Positions 43,486 through 50,991 of a stretch of DNA of 64,000 nt are shown in pieces; position 1 is the stretch's first letter; each line of letters starts with the position of its first letter. The position numbers and the translations under genes are program-made. The stretch is from contig NZ_QICL01000017.1 of NCBI RefSeq assembly GCF_003201355.1, forward strand, positions 1-64,000. The letters run 5' to 3'. The DNA comes from Indolivaga alginatilytica (lineage in GTDB: Bacteria; Bacteroidota; Bacteroidia; Bacteroidales; Dysgonomonadaceae). The notes beneath the pieces are model-generated. The model saw only the letters and a list, made by a program, of their open reading frames with translations, made no database searches and had not been told where the DNA came from.

Positions 43486-44663
43486 AATTGATTTGGAAAT
43501 TATTGCGTGAAAATATAAGTAAGCCACAATTAATTGGCTTTACTATTACGAGTTTGATTGGGATGAGCATTGTTTTGCTTGCATTCCAGTTTTATTTCGA
43601 TATCAATCCTATTTTTTCAGGTAAAGACAAACTGTTAAAAGAAGATTACCTGACCATAACTAAAAAAGTAGGTATACTTGGGGGACTGTCGTCTAAATCA
43701 ACCGGCTTTAGCCAAAGTGAGATTGATGAGTTGAAGAGTCAGCCTTTTATTAAGCATGTAGGAGCCTTTACGCCTTCTCAATTTAATGTGTTTGGAGGTT
43801 TTAACAGTCAAAAACTCGGAATAGCATTTAACACAGAGATGTTCTTCGAATCGGTGCCCGATGAGTTTATAGATGTAAGATCCGATAGCTGGCGATTCTC
43901 GCCCGTAGACAATACTGTACCTATTATTCTTCCTAAAAATTATCTGGATTTGTATAACTTCGGCTTTGCAGGAGCCAGCTCTATGCCTCAGATTTCGGAA
44001 CAGTTGATCGGATTGATTAATCTGGATATAACCATCACTGCAAAAAATGGGCAACGTCAGCAAATGAAAGGTCGTATTGTGGGTTTTTCGAACCGAATAA
44101 ATTCGATACTTGTACCCGAACCTTTTATGGAGTGGGCAAATCAGCAATTCGGAGGAGGCTCATTGCAACCTTCACGACTGATTGTTGAGGTGTCTAATAT
44201 AGCCGATCCTAATCTTTCGGGATATTTTAAAGACAGAGGTCTCGAAATAAGTGGAGACAATACTACGGCAAGTAGAATCTCGTTTTTCCTGAAAATCATA
44301 ATAGGGATCGTTATTTCTGTTGGAGTTGTAATCTGTATCTTGTCTTTCTTCATCTTGATATTGAGTATCTATCTGTTGCTGGAGAAGAATATGAGTAAGC
44401 TACGTACTTTACGCTTGATAGGCTATCCAAAATCGGCTGTCGTAAGACCTTACGAATGGCTTGTACTTAGTCTCAATCTGATTATTCTACTAATATCTTT
44501 ATTGATAACTTTTGTTGCAAGAACAAAATATCAGGAGTTTCTAGGTAAAATGTTTCCTATAAATGAAGCTTCATTTTCTATATATACAATTTTAATAGGG
44601 GTGGGTATATTTTTGTTTTTATCAGTATTGAATATTGCTGTAATAAGAAAGAAAGTAAAGTAA
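43482..44663 (+). CDS. FtsX/MacB-like ABC transporter permease
   Basis: 393 residues from the ATG at 43482, which overlaps the ATPase stop. One N-terminal helix (about 17-38), a large extracytoplasmic domain (about 40-260) and three C-terminal helices (near 270-300, 325-345 and 365-385) give the FtsX/MacB topology. With the preceding ATPase it would move lipoproteins or other substrates from the inner membrane or drive a periplasmic change; the substrate is unknown. No third component is adjacent. Confidence 0.82.
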   Translation: MKLIWKLLRENISKPQLIGFTITSLIGMSIVLLAFQFYFDINPIFSGKDKLLKEDYLTITKKVGILGGLSSKSTGFSQSEIDELKSQPFIKHVGAFTPSQFNVFGGFNSQKLGIAFNTEMFFESVPDEFIDVRSDSWRFSPVDNTVPIILPKNYLDLYNFGFAGASSMPQISEQLIGLINLDITITAKNGQRQQMKGRIVGFSNRINSILVPEPFMEWANQQFGGGSLQPSRLIVEVSNIADPNLSGYFKDRGLEISGDNTTASRISFFLKIIIGIVISVGVVICILSFFILILSIYLLLEKNMSKLRTLRLIGYPKSAVVRPYEWLVLSLNLIILLISLLITFVARTKYQEFLGKMFPINEASFSIYTILIGVGIFLFLSVLNIAVIRKKVK

Positions 44664-44700
44664 AAGGTCAGTAGTGGCCAGAAGATTGATTTTATTGGTC

Positions 44701-44916
44701 GTAGGAGGGTGTGTCAAAAGTCTGAACAGAACACAAATTACACTGAAATAAAAGAAAATACAGATTTTAATTAAACGCAAAGTCGCCAAGACGCCAAGAT
44801 TTTTATCCCTCTCCTTCTTTACTCCCTCTCAGTAGGAGAGGGGGTGAGGTGAAATACGAAAATCTGTAATATCGGTGCATTCTGTGTGCTCGATCTCTTT
44901 TGACACACCCTCCTAC
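44701..44916. mobile_element. MITE-like element, copy 2
   Basis: 216 bp with a perfect 20-base terminal inverted repeat: GTAGGAGGGTGTGTCAAAAG at 44701-44720 and its exact complement at 44897-44916. Interior features match copy 1 in reverse (CCCTCTCAGTAGGAGAGGG, ACGCAAAG, AAATCTGTAA). No reading frame of note. The two copies bound a 1.9 kb interval carrying only the ABC transporter pair. Confidence 0.85.
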
Positions 44917-44933
44917 GGTATACTATAATTAGT

Positions 44934-45128
44934 AGAGTTTATATCCAATAAAAGCATATGGTATTGATATCGTATAACTTAAACACAAAGTTCACAAAGG
45001 TGTTTTTCACAAAGAACACCATTTATAAGTATCTGAATGCGTACTTTGTGCCTAAACTTAGTTGTTCTCTGTGTTAAAAGCAAGTCGCTACAAATGAAAC
45101 ATATAATAGAGTTTATATTGAATAAGAG
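44934..45128. repeat. inserted repeat with ~21-base imperfect direct ends
   Basis: AGAGTTTATATCCAATAAAAG (44934-44954) and AGAGTTTATATTGAATAAGAG (45108-45128) are imperfect direct repeats. Between them are arms with CACAAAG and CTTTGTG and an inner GGTGTTTTTCACAAAGAACACC-type hairpin. This looks like a second small insertion with duplicated target ends, but it lacks a gene. Confidence 0.5.
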
Positions 45129-45391
45129 TTTATTTTAAATGATTATCAACGACTTATGAATTTATTTATTTTATAACACATTGGGAATAAGTAATTTGAT
45201 AAATGTGATTCATAACTATTTGATAATCATCAACCTCAAAGCTTATTGCATATAATGTCTAATAATCTTTTCAATTCCTTCCTTTTTTTCTAATAATCTC
45301 AGTGTTTGAGGTTAAATAAGGTTGTGCAATAAAATGTAACAATAATTTTATCATATATTACGCAAATTTTTCAATAAAACTAAGCTAAGCT
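45129..45391. promoter_or_regulatory. upstream region of the twin lipoprotein genes
   Basis: An imperfect inverted repeat has arms 45139-45161 and 45208-45230 (ATGATTATCAA outer, TTATGAAT inner). A second pair, AACCTCAAA (45232-45240) and TTTGAGGTT (45305-45313), lies closer to the gene. No exact TTTG/TAnnTTTG promoter was found. The dyads are candidates for operator sites or for a leader RNA; nothing else is seen in the interval. Confidence 0.45.
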
Positions 45392-45601
45392 ATGAAATTT
45401 AAAACATTATTAATCTCATTATCCATTATAGGTTTTTTATCATTTTTACTCACTTCATGCTCTAAAGAAGACGAAATGGGAGTAGGTGGTACAACAGGGG
45501 AGAACACACCTGACGGGCATGCATCATCAAAAGTACTCGATTCAGTACCATTCCCTAAAGATGATACCGTTACTAACTCTAACTTTTCAAATAAACAATA
45601 A
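45392..45601 (+). CDS. small lipoprotein A of tandem pair
   Basis: 69 residues. The signal peptide (MKFKTLLISLSII...) ends in lipobox LLTSC with Cys at 23. The mature part is 47 residues, starting CSKEDEMG and carrying the region PDGHASSKVLDSVPFPKDD near its C-terminus. It is highly similar to the next gene at both DNA and protein level, with the signal peptide and the PDGHASSKVLDS block nearly invariant and the linker variable. Relative ease of translation is suggested by AGCTAAGCT before the ATG. Exported and probably membrane anchored; not recognised from any family I can name. Confidence 0.8.
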   Translation: MKFKTLLISLSIIGFLSFLLTSCSKEDEMGVGGTTGENTPDGHASSKVLDSVPFPKDDTVTNSNFSNKQ

Positions 45602-45640
45602 AATATTTACTTCAAGTAATTTTTCAAAATATACTAGGCT

Positions 45641-45844
45641 ATGAAAATTAAAACATTATTAATCTCACTATCCATTATAAGCTGTTTATCATTTTTACTC
45701 ACTTCCTGTTCAAAAGAAGATGAGATGGGAATTGGTGTTACAGCAGGAGAGGGACCTGACGGACATGCATCATCAAAGGTCCTTGATTCAATACCATTTC
45801 CTGGAAATGATAACGTTACAGGCTCTAATTTTCCGAAAGACTAA
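45641..45844 (+). CDS. small lipoprotein B of tandem pair
   Basis: 67 residues, a paralogue of the gene ending at 45601, 39 bases apart. Lipobox LLTSC (Cys about residue 23), mature start CSKEDEMG, conserved block PDGHASSKVLDSIPFPGND and end SNFPKD. Compared with A, the variable stretch between GVTAGEG and the block is two residues shorter. The duplication looks recent: synonymous differences are few. Thirty-three bases separate it from the TPR gene, so all three are probably one operon. Confidence 0.8.
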   Translation: MKIKTLLISLSIISCLSFLLTSCSKEDEMGIGVTAGEGPDGHASSKVLDSIPFPGNDNVTGSNFPKD

Positions 45845-45877
45845 CACGTATTTGAGTTACAAACAAACATTACTACA

Positions 45878-47179
45878 ATGAAAATCTCAACACATATTTT
45901 ACTATTGTTGCTTTTATGTTTATTTATTTCTTGTAAAAAAGAGAATGCTTCGGTCAATTTATTAAGACAAGCACAGAATATAGTTGAAAATAAACCGAAC
46001 GAAGCTTTAGTATTACTTGATTCTATCCAAAACACCGAAAATCTGGATGCGGACAGCTACATGCAATATATAGTAACAAAAGTAGATGCAAAATATAAAA
46101 CAAAACAAGAAATATCAGGCGACACATTGATATTTGAAGCACAAAAATATTTTGATGGTAGCAAGAATGTGGAACAAGCCGCATTGGCTGATTATTACGC
46201 AGGAATTGTAAACCGTAAAATAAACAGGTATGATAAATCACTCATTAGTTTCTTAAAAGCAGGAGTCAACTCAGCCAAAACAGGAAACAATAGGTTGAGC
46301 GGTAAAATATTCGAAAACATAGGTTTTATTTATTTAGAACAAGGTGCTTTAGATAGTGCAGTTTTAAATTATAAAAAAGCAGTAAATTATTACATTTTAG
46401 AAAAAGATTCTGCTTCAACAATGAGGACAACCAATCAAGTAGGACGTTGCTATGAGGATTTAGTTAAGCTTGATAGTGCCTATGTTTATTTCAGTAATGC
46501 GTTACAAATAGCTGAGAATATAAATGATGAGAAATATAAAAGTAATATCACTCTAAATCTGGGCGTAATTCGTTTCGGTATGAGTGAATATGACAAAGCT
46601 ATTGCATATTTCGAGTCGGTCTTAAGTCTGGAAGCTACTACGCAAGAGCGAGTAAGACAAACAAATATTATGCTTCTTAATGCGTTTTCCTTGAAAAATG
46701 ACCTTAGTTCAGCAAAAGAGTTTGCACTTAAAGTAGAAGCAAGTATACCCGATGTAACAGATATGCATACAAAGGAAGAAATGTATGCCGCCCTAACCAA
46801 TTACTATAAACAGACAGGCAATTACAAACAGGCGTTACATTTTAATGAATTGGAAAAAGAAACCATTCAACAGATTGCCAAAGAAGAACGCCCTGTGGAA
46901 TTGATAAAAGCTGACACTGATTTTCGTGTAGAGCAAAAAGACAGAATTTATGGAGAATTACAATCCGACTTTTATCTTTTCTTGCTACTTTCAATAGCTG
47001 CTGCTATATTGATCTCGGTATTTGTTGTAATCAATTACCGTCAAAATAAGAAAGATAAAGAGATTTTCAGGAGCGAATCGGAAAAATACGATTTAATGAG
47101 ACGGCATTTGGAAGCATCTAACAGAGATTATGACCGCATCCAAGCCGAAATTAAAGATATACTGGAAGGTAATCAATAA
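45878..47179 (+). CDS. membrane-anchored TPR protein
   Basis: 433 residues. An N-terminal lipobox-like segment (LLLLCLFISCKKEN) is followed by TPR-like helical repeats from about residue 40 to 345, visible as KIFENIGFIYLEQGALDSAVL, QVGRCYEDLVKLDSAYVYFSNAL and NLGVIRFGMSEYDKAIAYFES. One transmembrane helix (about 365-387, LFLLLSIAAAILISVFVV) leads to a 46-residue charged coiled-coil tail without a DNA-binding domain. The repeats should therefore be outside the inner membrane. It is the last gene of the set with the twin lipoproteins. A sensing or scaffold role for a periplasmic ligand is an inference. Confidence 0.75.
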   Translation: MKISTHILLLLLLCLFISCKKENASVNLLRQAQNIVENKPNEALVLLDSIQNTENLDADSYMQYIVTKVDAKYKTKQEISGDTLIFEAQKYFDGSKNVEQAALADYYAGIVNRKINRYDKSLISFLKAGVNSAKTGNNRLSGKIFENIGFIYLEQGALDSAVLNYKKAVNYYILEKDSASTMRTTNQVGRCYEDLVKLDSAYVYFSNALQIAENINDEKYKSNITLNLGVIRFGMSEYDKAIAYFESVLSLEATTQERVRQTNIMLLNAFSLKNDLSSAKEFALKVEASIPDVTDMHTKEEMYAALTNYYKQTGNYKQALHFNELEKETIQQIAKEERPVELIKADTDFRVEQKDRIYGELQSDFYLFLLLSIAAAILISVFVVINYRQNKKDKEIFRSESEKYDLMRRHLEASNRDYDRIQAEIKDILEGNQ

Positions 47180-47238
47180 AATAAAGAGTAGGAGAGAATA
47201 ATTACACAATTACACAATTCAATTATTTTATTTAGATC

Positions 47239-47274
47239 AAGCCCGAATCGGAATTAATATTTCCGTTCGGGCTT
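47239..47274. terminator. terminator between TPR gene and corA
   Basis: AAGCCCGAA (47239-47247) and TTCGGGCTT (47266-47274) form the base of a hairpin whose inner part GGAATT/ATTTCC also pairs. The genes are convergent, so it can serve both. Confidence 0.75.
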
Positions 47275-47328
47275 TCCTTATTACTTTTCTTATTTGTATG
47301 TATGAGTATTTTATTGTCGATGTATGCC

Positions 47329-48273
47329 TTACAGCCACCTTTTCCTCTTGAAGTATACAAGTATACCACCCGAAGAGGCTAACATGAATACAATAGCTAC
47401 AATATAGCCATACTCCCATTGCAATTCGGGCATGATAGCAAAGTTCATCCCATAGATGCTTGCAATAAGGGTAGGGGGCATAAAGATGACCGATATAATT
47501 GTAAATATCTTGATGATCTTATTCTGCTCGATATTAACAAACCCGAGGAATGTATCTTGTAAATAGTCAAGTCTGTCAAAACTAAATTTGATGTGTTCGA
47601 GTAGCGAATTTATATCTTTTACAATGATGGTAAGTTTACCGTGTAATTCTCTATTGATTAGTTCGCTTTTCAACATACTCGATACAGCCCGTTGTTTTTC
47701 AATAATATTTTCACGAAGCATCATTGTCTTTTCCTGAAGGTCTTTGATTTCCATCAACAGCTCTTCATCGGCTTCTTCCATACTAAGGCTATTACTTAAT
47801 GTGGTAATCTTTTGAGTCATTTCCTCGATCATGTCAGCATCTACTTCAACACGAGTTTCCAGTAGGGCAACAAATACATGGTAGCCTGTGGGGTAATTGC
47901 GCGGATTGGCGGATATCTTTTTTACTGTCTCCTGAAATGAAGTCAGATCCTCGTCACGTACAGTAATAAGAATGTTATTCTTAAGAATAAATGAAACCAG
48001 TTCTTTATCAAAATTGGGTCGTAAGAAATTAAAATTGACTACCAGCGAATCGTACGTTTCGATGTATCGGGACGACATCTCGATCTCGATCATCTCTTCT
48101 TCTTCCTGAATATATATTTTCAGATAGTCTTCTAATTCGTTTTCTATTTCTTCATCAACATTGTTTAAGTCTATCCATAAAAAATTCTTTATAGGATTAG
48201 TCTTTAAAAATTCGATGCTACGACTTATACGAATTACATTGTCTTTGTGATAGAACAATCTTACTTCAGACAT
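47329..48273 (-). CDS. corA: CorA family magnesium transporter
   Basis: 314 residues. The large N-terminal cytoplasmic domain is rich in Asp and Glu. The C-terminus has two membrane helices: the first ends with the signature SIYGMNF (GMN motif) of CorA channels, the second runs through IVAIVFMLASSGGILVYF and a basic tail. CorA carries magnesium, cobalt or nickel into the cell as a pentamer. It lies 48 bases downstream of ksgA on the same strand. Confidence 0.94.
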   Translation of the reverse strand: MSEVRLFYHKDNVIRISRSIEFLKTNPIKNFLWIDLNNVDEEIENELEDYLKIYIQEEEEMIEIEMSSRYIETYDSLVVNFNFLRPNFDKELVSFILKNNILITVRDEDLTSFQETVKKISANPRNYPTGYHVFVALLETRVEVDADMIEEMTQKITTLSNSLSMEEADEELLMEIKDLQEKTMMLRENIIEKQRAVSSMLKSELINRELHGKLTIIVKDINSLLEHIKFSFDRLDYLQDTFLGFVNIEQNKIIKIFTIISVIFMPPTLIASIYGMNFAIMPELQWEYGYIVAIVFMLASSGGILVYFKRKRWL

Positions 48274-48308
48274 AATAAGTATTTAGTTATGAGTTACTGG
48301 TTACAAGT

Positions 48309-48323
48309 AAGGTCATAGACCTT
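48309..48323 (-). repeat. palindrome copy at ksgA 3' end
   Basis: AAGGTCATAGACCTT, overlapping the TAA stop of ksgA; the centre of the palindrome is ATA instead of TGA, and the stem is intact. Confidence 0.7.
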
Positions 48324-49137
48324 ATTCTTTTCGCTGGATGCCCGCGTCTTCTGCTCCTTGTGGCATGTGTTCTCGTGTGAGATTCGTCAAATATACAAAC
48401 TCCTCAACTGACAATTGTTCGGGGCGTTTGTCAAAAATAGGATCAGCATATATATCGTTATCTTTTCCCAACAGCGGTTTCATCGAATTACGCAATGTCT
48501 TGCGGCGTTGGTTGAAAGATGTTTTAATAACAGTTTTGAATAATTTTTCATCACAGCCTAAACTTTCGCGGTTATTACGCACCAGTCGTATTACGGCAGA
48601 TTTAACACGGGGAGGCGGATCGAATACAACTTCACTCACCGTGAATAGATATTCAATATCATACCATGCCTGAAGAAGTACGCTTAGTATTCCGTATGCC
48701 TTTTTTCCCGGTTTGGAGGCAATGCGTTCGGCAACTTCTTTTTGAAGCATGCCCGAACAGCAAGGGATGTGTTCTTTGTAATCGAGTACTTTGAAGAATA
48801 TCTGAGATGAAATATTATAGGGGTAGTTTCCTATAATACAAAACTGATCGGGATAAATATCAGTAGGATTCAATTGAAGAAAATCTCCTTCAATAATATG
48901 GTCTTTAAGTGCAGGAAAATGTTCGTTTAGATAAGGAACCGACTCTCTGTCGATCTCGATAACTGTGAGATCTCTGCTTTTTTCGAGTAAATATTGGGTG
49001 AGAACGCCCATTCCCGGCCCAACTTCTATAATGGGAGTATCCGGAAAATTATCTAACGTATCGGCTATTTGTTTTGCTATTTGCAAATCCTTCAAAAAGT
49101 GTTGTCCCAGAAATTTCTTTGCTCTTACATCTCCCAT
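48322..49137 (-). CDS. ksgA: 16S rRNA dimethyladenosine transferase KsgA
   Basis: 271 residues. KsgA (RsmA) dimethylates two adjacent adenosines near the 3' end of 16S rRNA. SAM-binding motifs: [44 protein letters not shown] and the catalytic [13 protein letters not shown]. The C-terminal region [14 protein letters not shown] is the usual RNA-binding tail. The gene lies upstream of corA. Confidence 0.97.
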   Translation of the reverse strand: MGDVRAKKFLGQHFLKDLQIAKQIADTLDNFPDTPIIEVGPGMGVLTQYLLEKSRDLTVIEIDRESVPYLNEHFPALKDHIIEGDFLQLNPTDIYPDQFCIIGNYPYNISSQIFFKVLDYKEHIPCCSGMLQKEVAERIASKPGKKAYGILSVLLQAWYDIEYLFTVSEVVFDPPPRVKSAVIRLVRNNRESLGCDEKLFKTVIKTSFNQRRKTLRNSMKPLLGKDNDIYADPIFDKRPEQLSVEEFVYLTNLTREHMPQGAEDAGIQRKE

Positions 49138-49145
49138 CTATATAC

Positions 49146-49170
49146 TTAAAGTTTCCGACCTATTTATTGC
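49146..49170 (+). repeat. degenerate copy of the palindrome before ksgA
   Basis: TAAAGTTTCCGACC followed by TATTTATTGC: the right arm and tail resemble the family consensus but the left arm is changed. It lies in the divergent spacer and is not attached to a stop. Confidence 0.35.
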
Positions 49171-49253
49171 TTTAGTTGTGTAGCAACCAGAGCCTGTTAA
49201 TATTAAAAAATACAGCAACAAATATTTTACTTTACATATTATTAATATATCCT

Positions 49254-49261
49254 TATATTTG
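49254..49261 (+). promoter_or_regulatory. -7 box before the flippase-like gene
   Basis: TATATTTG matches TAnnTTTG; the -33 position is TTTA at 49231-49234. A start near 49268 would leave about 69 bases of leader before the ATG at 49337. Confidence 0.45.
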
Positions 49262-49336
49262 CAACGAACAAAGTTAATGAATTTATCATTGGAATACTCA
49301 TCAATGGCATTCATTTCCACCGAATAAGTAAACATA

Positions 49337-50350
49337 ATGGATATTAATCAAACCGAAGAACCTCAGAAAGAAGGGTCAGTAATAAGTAAATTCTTAAAAG
49401 TACTTATCCCGCTAGCCTTGGGGGTAGTTGTGTTATGGCTTTTGTATCGCGATACTGATTTTGGTAAAATGTGGATCACTATCAAAGATGCTAATTTTGC
49501 AATACTTCTGTTTTCTCTGATTTTTGGAGCATTGGGTAATGTTATCCGTGGTCTCAGATGGAAACTTTTAATAGAGCCACTGGGATACAATCCTCCGGCA
49601 TCGAGTTTAATATATGCCGTGTTAGGTAGTTATGCCGTAAACATTGCAATCCCTCGTGGAGGCGAAGTGTGGAGATGTGCCGTAGTTGCTAAGGATGAGA
49701 AGATACCTTTTGCTAAACTTTTTGGTACTATGCTTCTCGATAGGGTTAGCGACACGGTAACTGTAGCCTGCATCATTTTATTGGCGTGTTGCTTTAATGT
49801 CGAATTTTTTCTCTCTTATATTAAGGAACATGCCGCTTTGTCTAATTCCCTTGCTAGTATTTTCTCGTCAGTGTGGATGATTGGCGGAGTAATTGCTGCC
49901 ATTGTTTTGGTTATTGTAATTTATAAACTATTTAAAAATACAACACCAATCATCAAGCTTACCAATCTTTTTAAAGGACTGGGTCGCGATATGCAGACCG
50001 TATTCAAAATGAAAAGAAAAGGACGCTTTCTACTATATACAATTGGTATTTGGTTCTCCTATTTTCTATATTTCTATATAACATTCTATGCCTTTGATTT
50101 CACCAAAGATCTAGGACTTACTGCTGGTTTGATTGCTTTTGCTTTGAGTAGTTTAAGTATGGCTATCCCAACCAATGGAGGAATGGGTGTTTGGCATGCG
50201 GCAGTAGTACTATCTCTGGGATTGTATGGTGTAACTAAAGATTCGGGAGAAGCATTTGCATTTGCCGTATTTGCTATACAATCATTATGGATTGTGTTGT
50301 GTGGTTTATTCAGTATGGGAGCATTGACCGTTAAAAATAGAAATAAATAA
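49337..50350 (+). CDS. lysylphosphatidylglycerol synthase TM-domain (AglD-like) protein
   Basis: 337 residues with about eight membrane helices. Motifs: RGLRWKLLIEPLG, AIPRGGEVWRCAVVAKDEKI, LLDRVSDTVTVA and PTNGGMGVWHAAVV, the conserved pattern of the LPG_synthase_TM (UPF0104/AglD) family. Members are thought to flip or synthesise lipids at the inner membrane; the catalytic aminoacyl transferase domain of MprF is absent. Divergent from ksgA. Confidence 0.85.
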   Translation: MDINQTEEPQKEGSVISKFLKVLIPLALGVVVLWLLYRDTDFGKMWITIKDANFAILLFSLIFGALGNVIRGLRWKLLIEPLGYNPPASSLIYAVLGSYAVNIAIPRGGEVWRCAVVAKDEKIPFAKLFGTMLLDRVSDTVTVACIILLACCFNVEFFLSYIKEHAALSNSLASIFSSVWMIGGVIAAIVLVIVIYKLFKNTTPIIKLTNLFKGLGRDMQTVFKMKRKGRFLLYTIGIWFSYFLYFYITFYAFDFTKDLGLTAGLIAFALSSLSMAIPTNGGMGVWHAAVVLSLGLYGVTKDSGEAFAFAVFAIQSLWIVLCGLFSMGALTVKNRNK

Positions 50351-50442
50351 TCTGCTGAAGTATCTTTGTAAATAGTCTAGTTAATTATTCCTTGTGATGT
50401 CTATTTTATGAGTACCTTTATTCTATCAAAAATGGACATGTA

Positions 50443-50979
50443 ATGAAAAAAATATTATTTGTAATCCTAAGCTTAGGATTTGTTATATCTTCATACAGCC
50501 AACCTATTGAAGGTAAAAGTATCGGCTCAAATACAACTAAAGAAGAGCAGGACAGCGAAAATAAGATATTGGTGGACGCTGATTTTATTCAGGCTTGGGA
50601 ACAGAGTAGTCTCGATAAACAGTTTGCCGATAAAGATTTATATAAACTTGAAGCCTTTACCCGATTGAAAGGTGGAGAAGATCAATTCTCATATTATATT
50701 ATCAAAGAGCTAAGTTGGGGAGATTCATTCAAGTCGTATTTGATATACGAAGAGTACGAATCGGAAAGAGCTATCTGGTTAGCCAATTATACAAAAAATC
50801 ATACCCTTATTGATGCGGTTGAAGTGTATTATGACAACGCTGAAGGTGCTTGGTCAACTACTTCTATCATAAATCTTAAGGAGCATTCGCTAGAAATTAC
50901 CAAGTATGATGCTTATGCAGACCCTGATCAGACTCTACAGAGAGTTAAAATTACATCCAACGGAAAAGTTGAAAAATAA
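50443..50979 (+). CDS. secreted hypothetical protein
   Basis: 178 residues. A signal peptide (MKKILFVILSLGFVISSYSQ) is followed by a mixed alpha/beta domain with no recognised family. Trp-rich patches include ELSWGDSFKSYLIYEEYESERAIWL and EGAWSTTS. Thirteen bases separate it from pepD, and both read in the same direction, so co-transcription is possible. Function unknown. Confidence 0.65.
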   Translation: MKKILFVILSLGFVISSYSQPIEGKSIGSNTTKEEQDSENKILVDADFIQAWEQSSLDKQFADKDLYKLEAFTRLKGGEDQFSYYIIKELSWGDSFKSYLIYEEYESERAIWLANYTKNHTLIDAVEVYYDNAEGAWSTTSIINLKEHSLEITKYDAYADPDQTLQRVKITSNGKVEK

Positions 50980-50991
50980 AATACAATTATT

